Assembly: GCA_945875845.1 (NCBI GenBank) | Contig: CAMCMB010000011.1 | Location: 60,885 to 124,884, forward strand | Reading direction: 5' to 3' | Length of the DNA: 64,000 nt | DNA from: Pirellula staleyi DSM 6068 | GTDB taxonomy: Bacteria; Planctomycetota; Planctomycetia; Pirellulales; Pirellulaceae | In this document: positions 20,228 to 29,127 of the stretch, piece by piece | Numbering within the stretch: the first letter of the stretch is position 1 | Layout: each line of letters opens with the position of its first letter | The notes under the pieces: generated by a model | The model's input: only the letters and a program-made list of their open reading frames with translations | Database searches by the model: none | Told to the model about the DNA's origin: nothing | Translations under genes and position numbers: made by a program

Positions 20228-20258
20228 TGCGCCGTGCATGTAACCCATTCACGGCGCA
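20228..20258. terminator. Bidirectional hairpin between convergent genes
   Basis: A perfect 9-bp inverted repeat, TGCGCCGTG then CACGGCGCA with a 13-base loop, lies in the 66-base gap between the 3' ends of the PepSY-like gene and the histidine kinase gene. The position suits a shared terminator, although there is no long T tract on either side. Confidence 0.6.
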
Positions 20259-20267
20259 TCGATGGAA

Positions 20268-21668
20268 CTAAAAGGGAACGAAGATCTTCATGCGAAATAC
20301 GCCCCCGTCACAGGAGGCTTCTAGATTCGCACCGCAACGCTGAGCGAGCCGCTGGCAAAGTGATAGCCCCAAACCACTGTGGCATCCTGTTTCATGCCGT
20401 GACGGATCGGCACGCCAAAAGCGGTCGAATACCTTATCAATGTCATCAACGGGGAATGTGGAGGCTCGATTAGAAACAACAATCAAGCATCCAAGATTAA
20501 CTTCGCTGGTAGATATCTCAACCGATGAATGTACGTCGGAGTGGCTAACTGCGTTCTGTAGCACATTCCGCAGAATAATCGTCAACGACTGCTGATCCGT
20601 GTTTATCGCCAAGTGGGTCGGCACTTGATTGTCCACTTCTAAATGACGTATCGAAATGATCGACGCAGATTCTTTCAAAAGGTCCACTATTAAGACACGC
20701 AATGGGACCGATTCCATGGCATGTGTTACCTTGGCGTTTCGAGTGGTCTCCAGCAAGCTTTCAACAATAGCCCCGGTCTGTATCGTGATTTCCAAGCATT
20801 TGCGTATAGTTTGTACATAATCCTCACTCGAGCGAGTGCGGGCCAGTGCGAGTTCGAACTGAGCGCGTAAGCCCGCCAGCGGTGTGCGTAGCTCGTGAGC
20901 CACATCGGCTGAGAACGATCGCTCCCGAGCAAATGCCTGTTCCAGTCGACCCAATAGCTGATTAATGGTGGTAAGCAGTGGTCTTAGTTCTTGTGGCTGC
21001 GATTCGATATCTTGCAACCGCTCGCTAAGCGTGCCTGCGCGAATTGCCCCAATACGCTGTGTTGCTGATTGAATCGGTAACAGTCCGATTCCAACAACGA
21101 ACCACGACATTCCAAGAGTTCCGAAGACTCCAAGTAGTCCCACCCCGGCCAGAGTCCATCGCAAAACAGAAATCGCCGACTGAATGTCACTAGTAGATCG
21201 GGCAAACATCAAAGAGACTTTTGGCTGAACAAGCAGCTTTTGCTGTTCGACATCCCCTTCAATAACAATTCGCGGTGCGAAACGAAACTCGATGGCTCGA
21301 GCGCGAGTGCCATCATCCAACCTTATGTCAAATGCTCGAGGCCCTGAAATTAGTGGAACATTTATAGGTGTCGCTTTGGGTGGCAAGACTTCCAACATTT
21401 TCCCATCGGACCAAACCGTTAACACCTCGCGTTCGGCCCATATTGGACTCGGCAAGCCGACTCCTTCGAGCCATTCAAAGCTTAGGCCATGCTCTTCCTG
21501 CTCTATCAGTTGTCCTAGATTACGAGCTCGATCGACTAAGGCTGAATCAAATTCGGACCAGAGAGATGACTCAAATATCAGCGAAATCGCGATTGAACCA
21601 ACTAAGAATAAGGCTGTAGTGCCTATACCGATGAGTGTGATAAGGCGAGAGCGAAGTGATGGAAACAT
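20268..21668 (-). CDS. Sensor histidine kinase (two-component, OmpR-partner type)
   Basis: 466 aa membrane kinase. Helix 1 is LITLIGIGTTALFLVGSIAISLI and helix 2 about residues 165-190 (LAGVGLLGVFGTLGMSWFVVGI), enclosing a periplasmic sensor of about 130 residues. A HAMP-like segment leads to the HisKA box FSADVAHELRTPLAGL (phospho-accepting His near residue 256) and the HATPase domain: N box LRNVLQNAVSHSD, then a DKVFDRFWRADPSR F box and GLGLSLCQRLAQRCGA G2 box. The start codon shares one base with the stop of the response-regulator gene (TAATG), so they are translationally coupled. The stimulus is probably metal, judged from the neighbours only. Confidence 0.93.
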   Translation of the reverse strand: MFPSLRSRLITLIGIGTTALFLVGSIAISLIFESSLWSEFDSALVDRARNLGQLIEQEEHGLSFEWLEGVGLPSPIWAEREVLTVWSDGKMLEVLPPKATPINVPLISGPRAFDIRLDDGTRARAIEFRFAPRIVIEGDVEQQKLLVQPKVSLMFARSTSDIQSAISVLRWTLAGVGLLGVFGTLGMSWFVVGIGLLPIQSATQRIGAIRAGTLSERLQDIESQPQELRPLLTTINQLLGRLEQAFARERSFSADVAHELRTPLAGLRAQFELALARTRSSEDYVQTIRKCLEITIQTGAIVESLLETTRNAKVTHAMESVPLRVLIVDLLKESASIISIRHLEVDNQVPTHLAINTDQQSLTIILRNVLQNAVSHSDVHSSVEISTSEVNLGCLIVVSNRASTFPVDDIDKVFDRFWRADPSRHETGCHSGLGLSLCQRLAQRCGANLEASCDGGVFRMKIFVPF

Positions 21669-22345
21669 TATTCATTTCGACCAGTAAGTACGTAGCCGAG
21701 TCCTCGTCTAGTTTGGATCATCGATGGGCCTTGAGCAGGATCGAGCTTTTTGCGTAGGTATCCGATGTAAACATCGACGACATTGCTTGAGGAGTCGGCC
21801 TGGAAGTCGTACAAGCTTTTCCAGATCTCCGCTCGTGAAACGACTTTGCCACGTCGTCGCGCAAGCAATTCGAGCAATCCGTATTCGCGAGCCGTTAATT
21901 CTACCGCTTTGTCATTACAGAAAACCAATCGAGCGGAAGTGTCGATTCTTAGCGATCCAATCTCAATAATAGAATTTCCATCTCCAAAACTGCGACGAAG
22001 AAGCGCTTTTACTCTCGCGACCAACTCAGCGATCGCAAAAGGCTTGACCAAATAGTCGTCGGCACCTTCGTCGAGACCCTTGATTCGCTGATCAACCTCG
22101 TCGAGGGCTGTGAGCAATAACACGGGAACATGGTTGTTACTGCTTCGCAGCGTTTGGAGGATTTCTATTCCGTTGACATGGGGTAACAAAATGTCGAGCA
22201 CGATTACGTCATGTTCCGCAGACTTGGCGTGCCACAGCCCATCGCGTCCATTGTCCGTAGAATCAACAGCATACCCTTCCTCGGTAAGAGCCTGAACAAC
22301 CGCGCTACGGATGGGATCGTAATCTTCCACTACCAGCACACGCAT
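21668..22345 (-). CDS. OmpR-family response regulator
   Basis: 225 aa. The receiver domain begins MRVLVVEDYDPIR with the acidic pair at 7-8, phospho-acceptor Asp51 in VIVLDILLP, a conserved Thr in LLLTALD and Lys in YLVKPF. The winged-helix Trans_reg_C domain follows (LTAREYGLLELLARRRGKVVSRAEIW, then NVVDVYIGYLRKKLD and TRRGLGYVL). The open frame extends much further upstream, but that part has no domain and runs into the divergent promoter region, so the start is set at the domain boundary. It is the likely ligand of the 11-bp-period repeats found in two promoter regions nearby. Confidence 0.95.
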   Translation of the reverse strand: MRVLVVEDYDPIRSAVVQALTEEGYAVDSTDNGRDGLWHAKSAEHDVIVLDILLPHVNGIEILQTLRSSNNHVPVLLLTALDEVDQRIKGLDEGADDYLVKPFAIAELVARVKALLRRSFGDGNSIIEIGSLRIDTSARLVFCNDKAVELTAREYGLLELLARRRGKVVSRAEIWKSLYDFQADSSSNVVDVYIGYLRKKLDPAQGPSMIQTRRGLGYVLTGRNE

Positions 22346-22404
22346 AAACGAATCTTCGGAAAATAGGATCTTGGAACGGGTGAGTTGGATTCTAGGTGTA
22401 GAAG

Positions 22405-22422
22405 ATGAGAAAATGATGAGAA
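22405..22422. promoter_or_regulatory. Candidate response-regulator box: ATGAGAA direct repeat, 11-bp period
   Basis: Two copies of ATGAGAA (TTCTCAT on the other strand) spaced every 11 bp, 60-80 bases upstream of the response-regulator start and upstream of the divergent PAP2-like gene. About 25 bases further right, CTCAT and CTCAC repeat with a 10-bp period. Same motif and spacing as the box before the PepSY-like gene; autoregulation is inferred. Confidence 0.45.
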
Positions 22423-22595
22423 TCCAATCTCGTGCAACCCGAATCTCCTCATTTTCTCTCACAATTACTAAACTTGCCGAAGTTCGGCTTGTAGCCTCGA
22501 CTTCCTCGCACCTATTGTCGTCAAATCCCACGAGTTCAGTTGTCAAATCCCGTAGGTCGCGACCCCGCCCTGGCGAGTGAAAGTTCCTCCAACGC

Positions 22596-23729
22596 ATGAT
22601 GCTGTCATTTATAGCTGAGGTTGTCCCCCGACATACATTCACATCGTGGGTCGCTGCCGGACTGATTGCTAGCGTTTTGCTGCTCGCTTCGGGGTGCCAT
22701 GTTCCGTTGGTGACTTCACAGTCCATTGCCACTCCTCCAACGATGGTCCGACAGGTCAATAGGCCAATTGGAGAATCGAAGGTTGCCCTGATTTCAGCGC
22801 AGCCTGCTCCCGTCGATGAAGCACCTGCCCATCCCTCTAGCAACTCTATTTCAACTGTCGCGAACGATTCGAAGATTTCCACAGTCGACGGGACGCCGGC
22901 TATCGGCGACTTGCGTTCGGATCTTTTGGAATCAGACCGTTGGCAATTTGATCCGCTTCCAGGCGCGCGAACGAAAACAGAAGAATTCAACAATCTATTT
23001 GAAACCGACCGACCTGCATCCCTAGTTGAACGCATGTGGGACGACCAAAAGAACTTTTATTCGCCAGAGTCACTTACGCTTCTTGGTGGAGGCTTAGTTA
23101 TTGGTGGTGCAATGGCAAACTCATCGATCGATGATGGCATTCATCGACATTTTCAAAGTAGCGTCCGTGGAGCTACGTCGGACGATTGGTTTGAATCCCT
23201 GCACGCAAGCAAGGAACTCGGCAATGGAATGTACACGCTGCCCGTTTTCGCAACAGCTTGGGCAGCCGGTGAACTGTTTCCAGACAATGCTTTTGTGGAA
23301 ACGAGCGGCCGATGGGGTGAGCGATCTATTCGAGGCTTTGTTGTGGGCGCGCCGCCATTAATCATCATGCAACAGCTAACGGGAGGTTCGAGACCGACTG
23401 AAACTGATGAAAATTCGGAGTGGCATCCGATGCGAGACAACAATGGAATCAGCGGTCACGCATTCATGGGTTCGCTGCCTTTCATCACCGCCGCAAAGAT
23501 GACGGAAAACCGTGGCTATAAGGTTCTCTTCTATGCAGGTTCAGCCATCGCACCACTTTCGCGAGTCAACGATAACGCACACTACCCGTCGCAAGTTGCG
23601 TTAGGATGGTGGATGGCATATTTAGCGGCGAGTGCGATCGACGCGACCGATAACCCTAACGCTCGATGGCGGTTTTATCCCTATTCAACTGGGGACAGCT
23701 CGGGGATGATGGTAGAATTTCGATACTGA
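22596..23729 (+). CDS. PAP2-like membrane-anchored protein with substituted catalytic residues
   Basis: 377 aa. An N-terminal signal with lipobox LASGC suggests a lipoprotein. After a low-complexity linker a PAP2 (type 2 phosphatidic acid phosphatase) fold is seen from about residue 150. Motif 2 is present as GISGHAFMG (about 284-292). Motif 3 reads SRVNDNAHYPSQ (about 321-332): the Arg and catalytic His are kept but the usual final Asp is Gln. The motif 1 position before SRP has Gln instead of Lys. It could be a weak or altered phosphatase or a binding protein. It is read divergently from the response regulator and shares its promoter region, so it may belong to that regulon. Confidence 0.75.
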   Translation: MMLSFIAEVVPRHTFTSWVAAGLIASVLLLASGCHVPLVTSQSIATPPTMVRQVNRPIGESKVALISAQPAPVDEAPAHPSSNSISTVANDSKISTVDGTPAIGDLRSDLLESDRWQFDPLPGARTKTEEFNNLFETDRPASLVERMWDDQKNFYSPESLTLLGGGLVIGGAMANSSIDDGIHRHFQSSVRGATSDDWFESLHASKELGNGMYTLPVFATAWAAGELFPDNAFVETSGRWGERSIRGFVVGAPPLIIMQQLTGGSRPTETDENSEWHPMRDNNGISGHAFMGSLPFITAAKMTENRGYKVLFYAGSAIAPLSRVNDNAHYPSQVALGWWMAYLAASAIDATDNPNARWRFYPYSTGDSSGMMVEFRY

Positions 23730-23783
23730 TTCGATCATGTATGCCTCATTGAATTGCTTCCAAAAACCGTGGTCGGAGCCCTT

Positions 23784-25127
23784 ATGCCAAAAAGCCAAAC
23801 AGATGCAGACTCCGCCAGCGTACGTCCGTTGCCGCGTCCTGTTTGGATTCTGAGTTGGGTCTCCTTCTTTGCGGATGTTTCCAGTGAGATGGTTTACCCG
23901 CTGTTGCCGATGTTTATGATTGGCGTCCTCGGTTCATCGAAAACACAATTGGGAGCGATGGAAGGTGGCGCTGTTTTTGTAGTTGCCATCATGTCGGCAG
24001 TGGCTGGCATTCGAAGCGATCGCAAAGGAAGCCAAGGAGGCCGAGTCAAATGGATTCGATGGGGATATGGATTACCCGTTTTCGGCAAGGCAATCATCGC
24101 ATTGGCAACGGTTTGGCCCTTGGTAGTTGGTGGTCGACTTCTGGATCGCTTTGGTAAAGGATTGCGGGGAGCCCCTCGCGACGCATTGATCGCGGATGCA
24201 GTATCAGAGGAGCAGCGGGGACGAGCGTTTGGACTGCACCGAGCATTTGATACCGCTGGTGCAATCGTCGGTGTGCTGCTCTCTGCCTTTCTACTGTGGT
24301 GGCTTACCGGCACGCCACAATCGAATGTTTCTGGTGAAGCCATGAGTGCGGCGACCGAAACGCCAGCTTGGATTTACCGATCAATCTTTGGCATCGGGGC
24401 TGTATTGGGATTTGCTTCACTCATTCTAACCTTCATGGTAGAAGAGTCGGAAGCTCGGAAGACGTACGCTAACGATTCATCTTCATCTAGCGATGACAGC
24501 AAGTCGATGGAAGCAGGATCTCCCAAGACCAAGGCTACGACCAAAGCTTGGGCTAAATTGCCAGTATCCTACTGGTATGTGTTAGGAGTTTTGGTCCTGT
24601 TTTCGCTTGCAAACAGCAGTGACACTTTTCTATTGCTTCGAGCTCGCGACCTGGGTTACTCCCCGTGGGCCGTAGTCATGGTCTATGCGTTCTACAATCT
24701 GTTTTACTCGTTATTGTCCTATCCAGCAGGTGCATTGAGCGACCGCATCGGTCGCTGGCGAATCATCATCGTCGGTTGGGTCATTTATGCTTGCGTCTAC
24801 GCCGGGTTTGCGATCTTGCCAGTTTCACAAGCTTGGGGCATGTGGCCGCTCATGGCGATTTATGGTGTCTACATGGCACTGACCGAGGGCGTTGGAAAAG
24901 CGTTGATTGCCGACCATGCCCCGAGCGATTGCCGAGGCACTGCCATGGGGCTCTTCTATGGGCTCACTGGCTTGACCACGCTAATTGCAAGTTTAAGTGC
25001 TGGAATTCTCTGGGACCGGTTTGGTGCTCCGGCGGCTTTGCTGCTGGGATCTTGTTTCGCAGTCCTTGCCATCATCGCATTAATGCTTATAGGCAAACGC
25101 GCTTTGCCACTTAGCCAACCAAGGTAA
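23784..25127 (+). CDS. Major facilitator superfamily transporter
   Basis: 447 aa with about twelve helices. The chosen ATG follows GGAG with normal spacing; an upstream TTG would add ten residues without a site. The N-terminal part WILSWVSFFADVSSEMVYPLLPMFMIGVLG is typical of the MFS subgroup found next to metal and antibiotic resistance genes. The RFGKGLRGAPRDALIADAV loop and HRAFDTAGAIVGVLL helix are conserved features of that group. A hydrophilic Ser/Asp/Lys-rich loop of about 40 residues separates the two six-helix halves. It lies close behind the PAP2-like gene, in the same direction, and may be co-transcribed. Substrate unknown. Confidence 0.9.
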   Translation: MPKSQTDADSASVRPLPRPVWILSWVSFFADVSSEMVYPLLPMFMIGVLGSSKTQLGAMEGGAVFVVAIMSAVAGIRSDRKGSQGGRVKWIRWGYGLPVFGKAIIALATVWPLVVGGRLLDRFGKGLRGAPRDALIADAVSEEQRGRAFGLHRAFDTAGAIVGVLLSAFLLWWLTGTPQSNVSGEAMSAATETPAWIYRSIFGIGAVLGFASLILTFMVEESEARKTYANDSSSSSDDSKSMEAGSPKTKATTKAWAKLPVSYWYVLGVLVLFSLANSSDTFLLLRARDLGYSPWAVVMVYAFYNLFYSLLSYPAGALSDRIGRWRIIIVGWVIYACVYAGFAILPVSQAWGMWPLMAIYGVYMALTEGVGKALIADHAPSDCRGTAMGLFYGLTGLTTLIASLSAGILWDRFGAPAALLLGSCFAVLAIIALMLIGKRALPLSQPR

Positions 25128-25224
25128 TCGCTGCAAGCGAAGACACAACTTTGAAGCTGATGTGGAAAGTCCGCAATTCGAAAATCTAATTGCGATCTCA
25201 GCGTTAAGTTATTCGAACTAACGA

Positions 25225-27699
25225 TCAGTCTCGATACGCCAGCAACCGCAACGCATTGAATACGACTACCAACGTACTCCCTTCATGCAAAGCGACGGCA
25301 GGGCCAATGTTGAGTCCAAATATTGTGGCGGGGACTAAGAACGCGACCATGCCTAGGCTCATCCAAAGATTCTGACGAATGATGCGCCGTGTCGCTCGGC
25401 TCAGGCCAATCGCGAGTGGCAAGTTGTCTAGGTTGTCAGCCATCAGAGCAACATCGGCTGTTTCCAATGCGACATCACTACCAGCGGCTCCCATCGCGAT
25501 ACCCACCGAAGCTGTGGCCATTGCTGGAGCGTCGTTGACTCCGTCACCAACCATGGCCACGCCACCTTCACCTTCAAGCTTCTTAATTTCAGCGACCTTG
25601 TCGTCGGGCATCAAATCACCCCGAGCTTCATCGAGACCTACTTCTTTGGCAACCGCGTCGGCAACTTTCTGGTTGTCGCCAGAAATCATGATCATTCGCT
25701 TGATTCCAAGATCCCGCAGTCGCGAGATCGTTCGCTTGGAAGCTTCGCGTGGCGTATCCATCAGTCCAATCACCCCCAGGTAACGTTCCGCTCGACGGAC
25801 GATCATTGTCGTGCGACCGTTTTGCTCGAGTGACTCAACAATCGCTCGGATCGCATCGGGCAGCGGCGATCCTTCGACTTCAGCAAACAGATCATCTTTG
25901 CCAACATGAACGAGGTCGCCCTCGACCATCGCCTGAATTCCACGGCCGGTAATGCTCTTCAAATCGGTGGCCTGTGGGATTTCACCTCGACTTCCACTGC
26001 TGTCATCACTCAACTTCTTCTTTCCATCACGCACAATCGCTCGTGCGAGAGGGTGTTTGCTGAGGGTTTCCACGGCAACGACGATCCTTAGCAATTCAGT
26101 TTCCTCGACGTCGTCAGCGGTGCGAACATCGGTAACTTTGGGTTCGCCTTCGGTAAGCGTACCCGTTTTATCAAATGCGATCGAATCGAGACCTCCTAAG
26201 CTTTCTAAAGGTCCGCCACCTTTGATCAAAATTCCACTGCGAGCAGCTCGAGCTACGCCGCTAAGAACTGCACTCGGTGTCGCGATTGCCAGTGCGCATG
26301 GACTGGCGGCAACTAGGACAGCCATCGCTCGGTAGAAGGAATCTCTAAATGCTTCCTCAATGATCAGCGGTGCGAACAGTAACAGAATCACGCCGACGAT
26401 GACCGAAGGCACAAAGTACCGCTCGAACTTCTTCGTAAATTTTTGAGTCGGCGAAACTCGTGTCTCGGCTTCGCTGACCATTGTCACAATACGAGCCAGA
26501 GTATTTTGCGAAGCCAATTTGGAGACTTGGATTTCCAGTGATCCAGACTGATTGATCGTACCCGCGAACACGCGATTCTCGGCTGGCAACGTCTCGGGAT
26601 CTGCGGCTGCAGCATCACCATCGGCAATTGCACGCTTATCACTGGGAACGCTTTCGCCAGTGATGGGAGCTTGGTTCACACTGGAGGAACCCGCGATGAC
26701 AAAACCATCGGCTGGTACTCGCTCATCTGGCTTGATCACCACGACATCACCCACGACCAACTCTTCGACCAGCACATCCGATTCGAGTCCACCACGACGA
26801 ACTCGAGCCGTGCGTGGAGCTAGATGACCTAGCGCCTCAATAGCCTGCTTAGCGCGGCCCATCGCGAATCCTTCTAGCGAATGGCCAATGCTGAACAAGA
26901 ACAGCAATAGAGCTCCTTCAGCCCATGCTCCTAAAGTCGCCGCGCCTGCAGCAGCCACAATCATTAGAAAGTCGATTTCGAACTTGCCCGAACGAAGCTT
27001 CTCGATCGCTTCGGTGACGGTGTAATAGCCTCCGAAAAAGTATGCGACGAGGAACAATCCAAAAGGCACCCACGCGTCGAGCTCGAAGAAAGTTTCCAAT
27101 AACCAGCCAATGAGTAAAAACACACCGCAAAGTCCAGCAAAAATCAGCTCGGTCTGCGGGCCAAAGACCCCGCCATGCGAATGCGGCGATTCGGCGTGGT
27201 TACCGTGATGCGCGTGTTCGTGTTCTGCATGGTTATCCCCGGCCTGCGGCGTTTTGGGTTCTATGGAGTCATTCGTCCAGGCCTGAAGTGATGCGTTTAT
27301 TATGGATTCGTTCGTTAGCCTTCGATCGAATTCAATACGAATCTTTCCGTCTGGAGAAACAACGGCCTCAAGGACACCGTCAATCCTAGTGAGATGAGCT
27401 TCAATTGCCGACGCACGCCGCATATGGGTCGCAGGAATTGTCTTGAACACATGGCCGTACGTCGCATCGAGTGTTGCTCCCGCTGTTATCGCAGCATCGC
27501 GAAGTTCAGCTGTCGACACAACCGACGGATCGTAGTGGATGCAAACAACATTTGCATCATCTGTTGCCGAGGCAACCAAGTGCGCCGAATCGACACCGGA
27601 TTTTGATGTGAGTGTCGTTATCAATCGCTCAATGCACGCATCCTCGGGAGTTACCTCAGCTGGGAACAGCAATCGATACTCGATCTTTAGTTTCTCCAT
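25225..27699 (-). CDS. P1B-type heavy-metal ATPase, P1B-4-like (SPC / HEGST)
   Basis: 824 aa from the ATG of MEKLKIEYR; twelve residues could precede it. It pumps metal across the inner membrane using ATP. Conserved blocks are TGES in the actuator domain, AASPCALAIATPSAVL in the metal-site helix, DKTGTLTEGEP (phosphorylated Asp), LSKHPLARAIV (P1B HP motif) and GDGVNDAPAM. The SPC motif together with HEGST in the last helix is the signature of the P1B-4 (CoaT-like) class, known for Co, Zn or Fe export. The N terminus has two degenerate HMA-like units without CxxC, then a His-rich segment (about 12 His in 30 residues). It lies downstream of system C in the same direction. Confidence 0.93.
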   Translation of the reverse strand: MEKLKIEYRLLFPAEVTPEDACIERLITTLTSKSGVDSAHLVASATDDANVVCIHYDPSVVSTAELRDAAITAGATLDATYGHVFKTIPATHMRRASAIEAHLTRIDGVLEAVVSPDGKIRIEFDRRLTNESIINASLQAWTNDSIEPKTPQAGDNHAEHEHAHHGNHAESPHSHGGVFGPQTELIFAGLCGVFLLIGWLLETFFELDAWVPFGLFLVAYFFGGYYTVTEAIEKLRSGKFEIDFLMIVAAAGAATLGAWAEGALLLFLFSIGHSLEGFAMGRAKQAIEALGHLAPRTARVRRGGLESDVLVEELVVGDVVVIKPDERVPADGFVIAGSSSVNQAPITGESVPSDKRAIADGDAAAADPETLPAENRVFAGTINQSGSLEIQVSKLASQNTLARIVTMVSEAETRVSPTQKFTKKFERYFVPSVIVGVILLLFAPLIIEEAFRDSFYRAMAVLVAASPCALAIATPSAVLSGVARAARSGILIKGGGPLESLGGLDSIAFDKTGTLTEGEPKVTDVRTADDVEETELLRIVVAVETLSKHPLARAIVRDGKKKLSDDSSGSRGEIPQATDLKSITGRGIQAMVEGDLVHVGKDDLFAEVEGSPLPDAIRAIVESLEQNGRTTMIVRRAERYLGVIGLMDTPREASKRTISRLRDLGIKRMIMISGDNQKVADAVAKEVGLDEARGDLMPDDKVAEIKKLEGEGGVAMVGDGVNDAPAMATASVGIAMGAAGSDVALETADVALMADNLDNLPLAIGLSRATRRIIRQNLWMSLGMVAFLVPATIFGLNIGPAVALHEGSTLVVVFNALRLLAYRD

Positions 27700-27804
27700 A
27701 TCGCAGACTCTTCCCAGTGTAAATAACTTGCACAAAAAGCGATGACTTGAGTACTCCGACGCGAAGTGATGGTACGAATACCTCCTTCAATAAACGATTA
27801 GTCA

Positions 27805-28329
27805 CTAGTGGGCATGATCATGGTCATGCTCATGAGTGATTGTACCCTTATAAGACTTTCCGTTGATGGTAATGCTTAACTTGGGAGCAGCAGCCTCATT
27901 ATCTAGGTGACCGGCCAGTTCAGTACCGCTGTCGACAAATCGCGATGATTTCCCATTGGGATCACCCTCGACTGGCGTAGCAGCAAGCTTAAACTGCGCG
28001 GGTTTGCCGTCTTTCAAGATGTTGATCAGCACCTCGCTGGCATCGACTGGAACAGAGTTTTTTGCCGCACTGTCCAAAACATAGATGGTGACTGACTTGT
28101 CGTCATGGACAAGCTCGGCGTGAAACTCCTCTTTGCCCAATTCAATTAACGTCCCGTGATGAGGGCCTTCGCTCGGATGCTCATGAATATCCACCGTTGC
28201 CGGTGGCGGCATATCCATGCTAAGTGATGATTCCGCTTCCTTCATTGATTGACCGGGAGAATCCCCCTTATTGCAGCCGACGGCCGATACTATGGCCAAC
28301 ATGCCAATGTAAATAAGTTTGCTATTCAT
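27805..28329 (-). CDS. Small His-containing periplasmic lipoprotein, system C
   Basis: 174 aa. A signal peptide ending in SAVGC indicates a lipoprotein. A Met/Pro-rich linker is followed by EGPHHGTLIELGKEEFHAELVHDDKSV, which matches the system A lipoprotein core, and the protein ends in THEHDHDHAH. Paralogous to 4307-4789. It sits between the His-rich repeat protein and the P1B ATPase. A metal-binding or delivery role is suggested by the His cluster and the neighbours; the family name is not known to me. Confidence 0.8.
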   Translation of the reverse strand: MNSKLIYIGMLAIVSAVGCNKGDSPGQSMKEAESSLSMDMPPPATVDIHEHPSEGPHHGTLIELGKEEFHAELVHDDKSVTIYVLDSAAKNSVPVDASEVLINILKDGKPAQFKLAATPVEGDPNGKSSRFVDSGTELAGHLDNEAAAPKLSITINGKSYKGTITHEHDHDHAH

Positions 28330-28377
28330 TTTTTGTATCCGATACTCTGTGTTCTTAGATTGATATGCTGGAAGGAA

Positions 28378-29082
28378 TCAATGTTTGTGAGGAGCAACTT
28401 CGAAACCGTTCTTCTTTAACCACGTGCCGAGTTCGTCAGCGGTCTTGTGATCTGCTACGTGAACGTCGCGCCAAACGGGAGCACGAAATTTGATGTCTGA
28501 ATGTCCTGCGTGTGCAGATTCGACAACTTCGCAACCGAGCTTACTTAGCAAGTCAACGAGTTTCTTATCATCCGCCGTGCCTTTGCCGTGGATGGATTTC
28601 CAACTGACCAAGCGGAACTCGACGGCTTCCTTGCCTTCTGCATAGGCCGGGTCCGGATGAGCATGGGAAACGTCGAATCCAGAGCCCTTGAGCCAGCCGC
28701 TCCATTGATCGGCAAGTTCATGCGTTTCGACTGCCATCGATTTCCATTGCACACAACGATACGTTAGGTCAATGTGACCAGCGTGTTGGCCCTGCTTTAC
28801 TTCGCAACCAAGCTTTTTCACCATATCTGAGTGCTGACTGGCTTTTGCCGCGTCGTCAAAGTGCATCGTCTTCCACTGCGGCAATTGAAACGCAATCGTC
28901 TCTTTGCCATGGTCATGATCGTGCGCATCACCTTCGTGGTTGTGGCCTTCATGCCCGGGCTGAACCTGTTTTGCTTGGCTCGCAGGCCGAGCTTGAGTTT
29001 GTGCTAAAGAAATATTCGTAGTCATGCCAACGGCGACAACTGACATCGAACAAACTAGCGTGATTCGGAAGTAACTTTTCAT
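28378..29082 (-). CDS. Secreted His-rich protein with tandem domain repeat
   Basis: 234 aa from the ATG preceded by AAGGATTTCAGAG; a further in-frame ATG upstream would bury the signal peptide. The signal peptide is FRITLVCSMSVVAVGMTTNISLAQ. A His-rich stretch (HEGHNHEGDAHDHDHGKE) precedes two similar units of about 85 residues. Each unit begins with a strand of the type EFRLVSWKSI/AFQLPQWKTM, continues with a helix containing KKLGCEV or SKLGCEV, then an HAGH with following Asp and strand, a second WKSM/WRDV strand and a helix with a Trp-Leu-Lys-x-x-GF end. Each unit therefore holds one Cys and an HAGH motif. I do not recognise the family; a metal-sensing or chaperone role is inferred from the operon. 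Confidence 0.72.
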   Translation of the reverse strand: MKSYFRITLVCSMSVVAVGMTTNISLAQTQARPASQAKQVQPGHEGHNHEGDAHDHDHGKETIAFQLPQWKTMHFDDAAKASQHSDMVKKLGCEVKQGQHAGHIDLTYRCVQWKSMAVETHELADQWSGWLKGSGFDVSHAHPDPAYAEGKEAVEFRLVSWKSIHGKGTADDKKLVDLLSKLGCEVVESAHAGHSDIKFRAPVWRDVHVADHKTADELGTWLKKNGFEVAPHKH

Positions 29083-29127
29083 CTCTGAAATCCTTTTGAG
29101 AAAACTGAACCATCCAGACTGCAACAT

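Noticed and set aside
22346..23035. A 230-codon N-terminal extension of the response regulator
   Set aside because: The receiver domain begins exactly at the later ATG. The extension has no domain, crosses the operator candidate and runs antisense into the PAP2-like gene.
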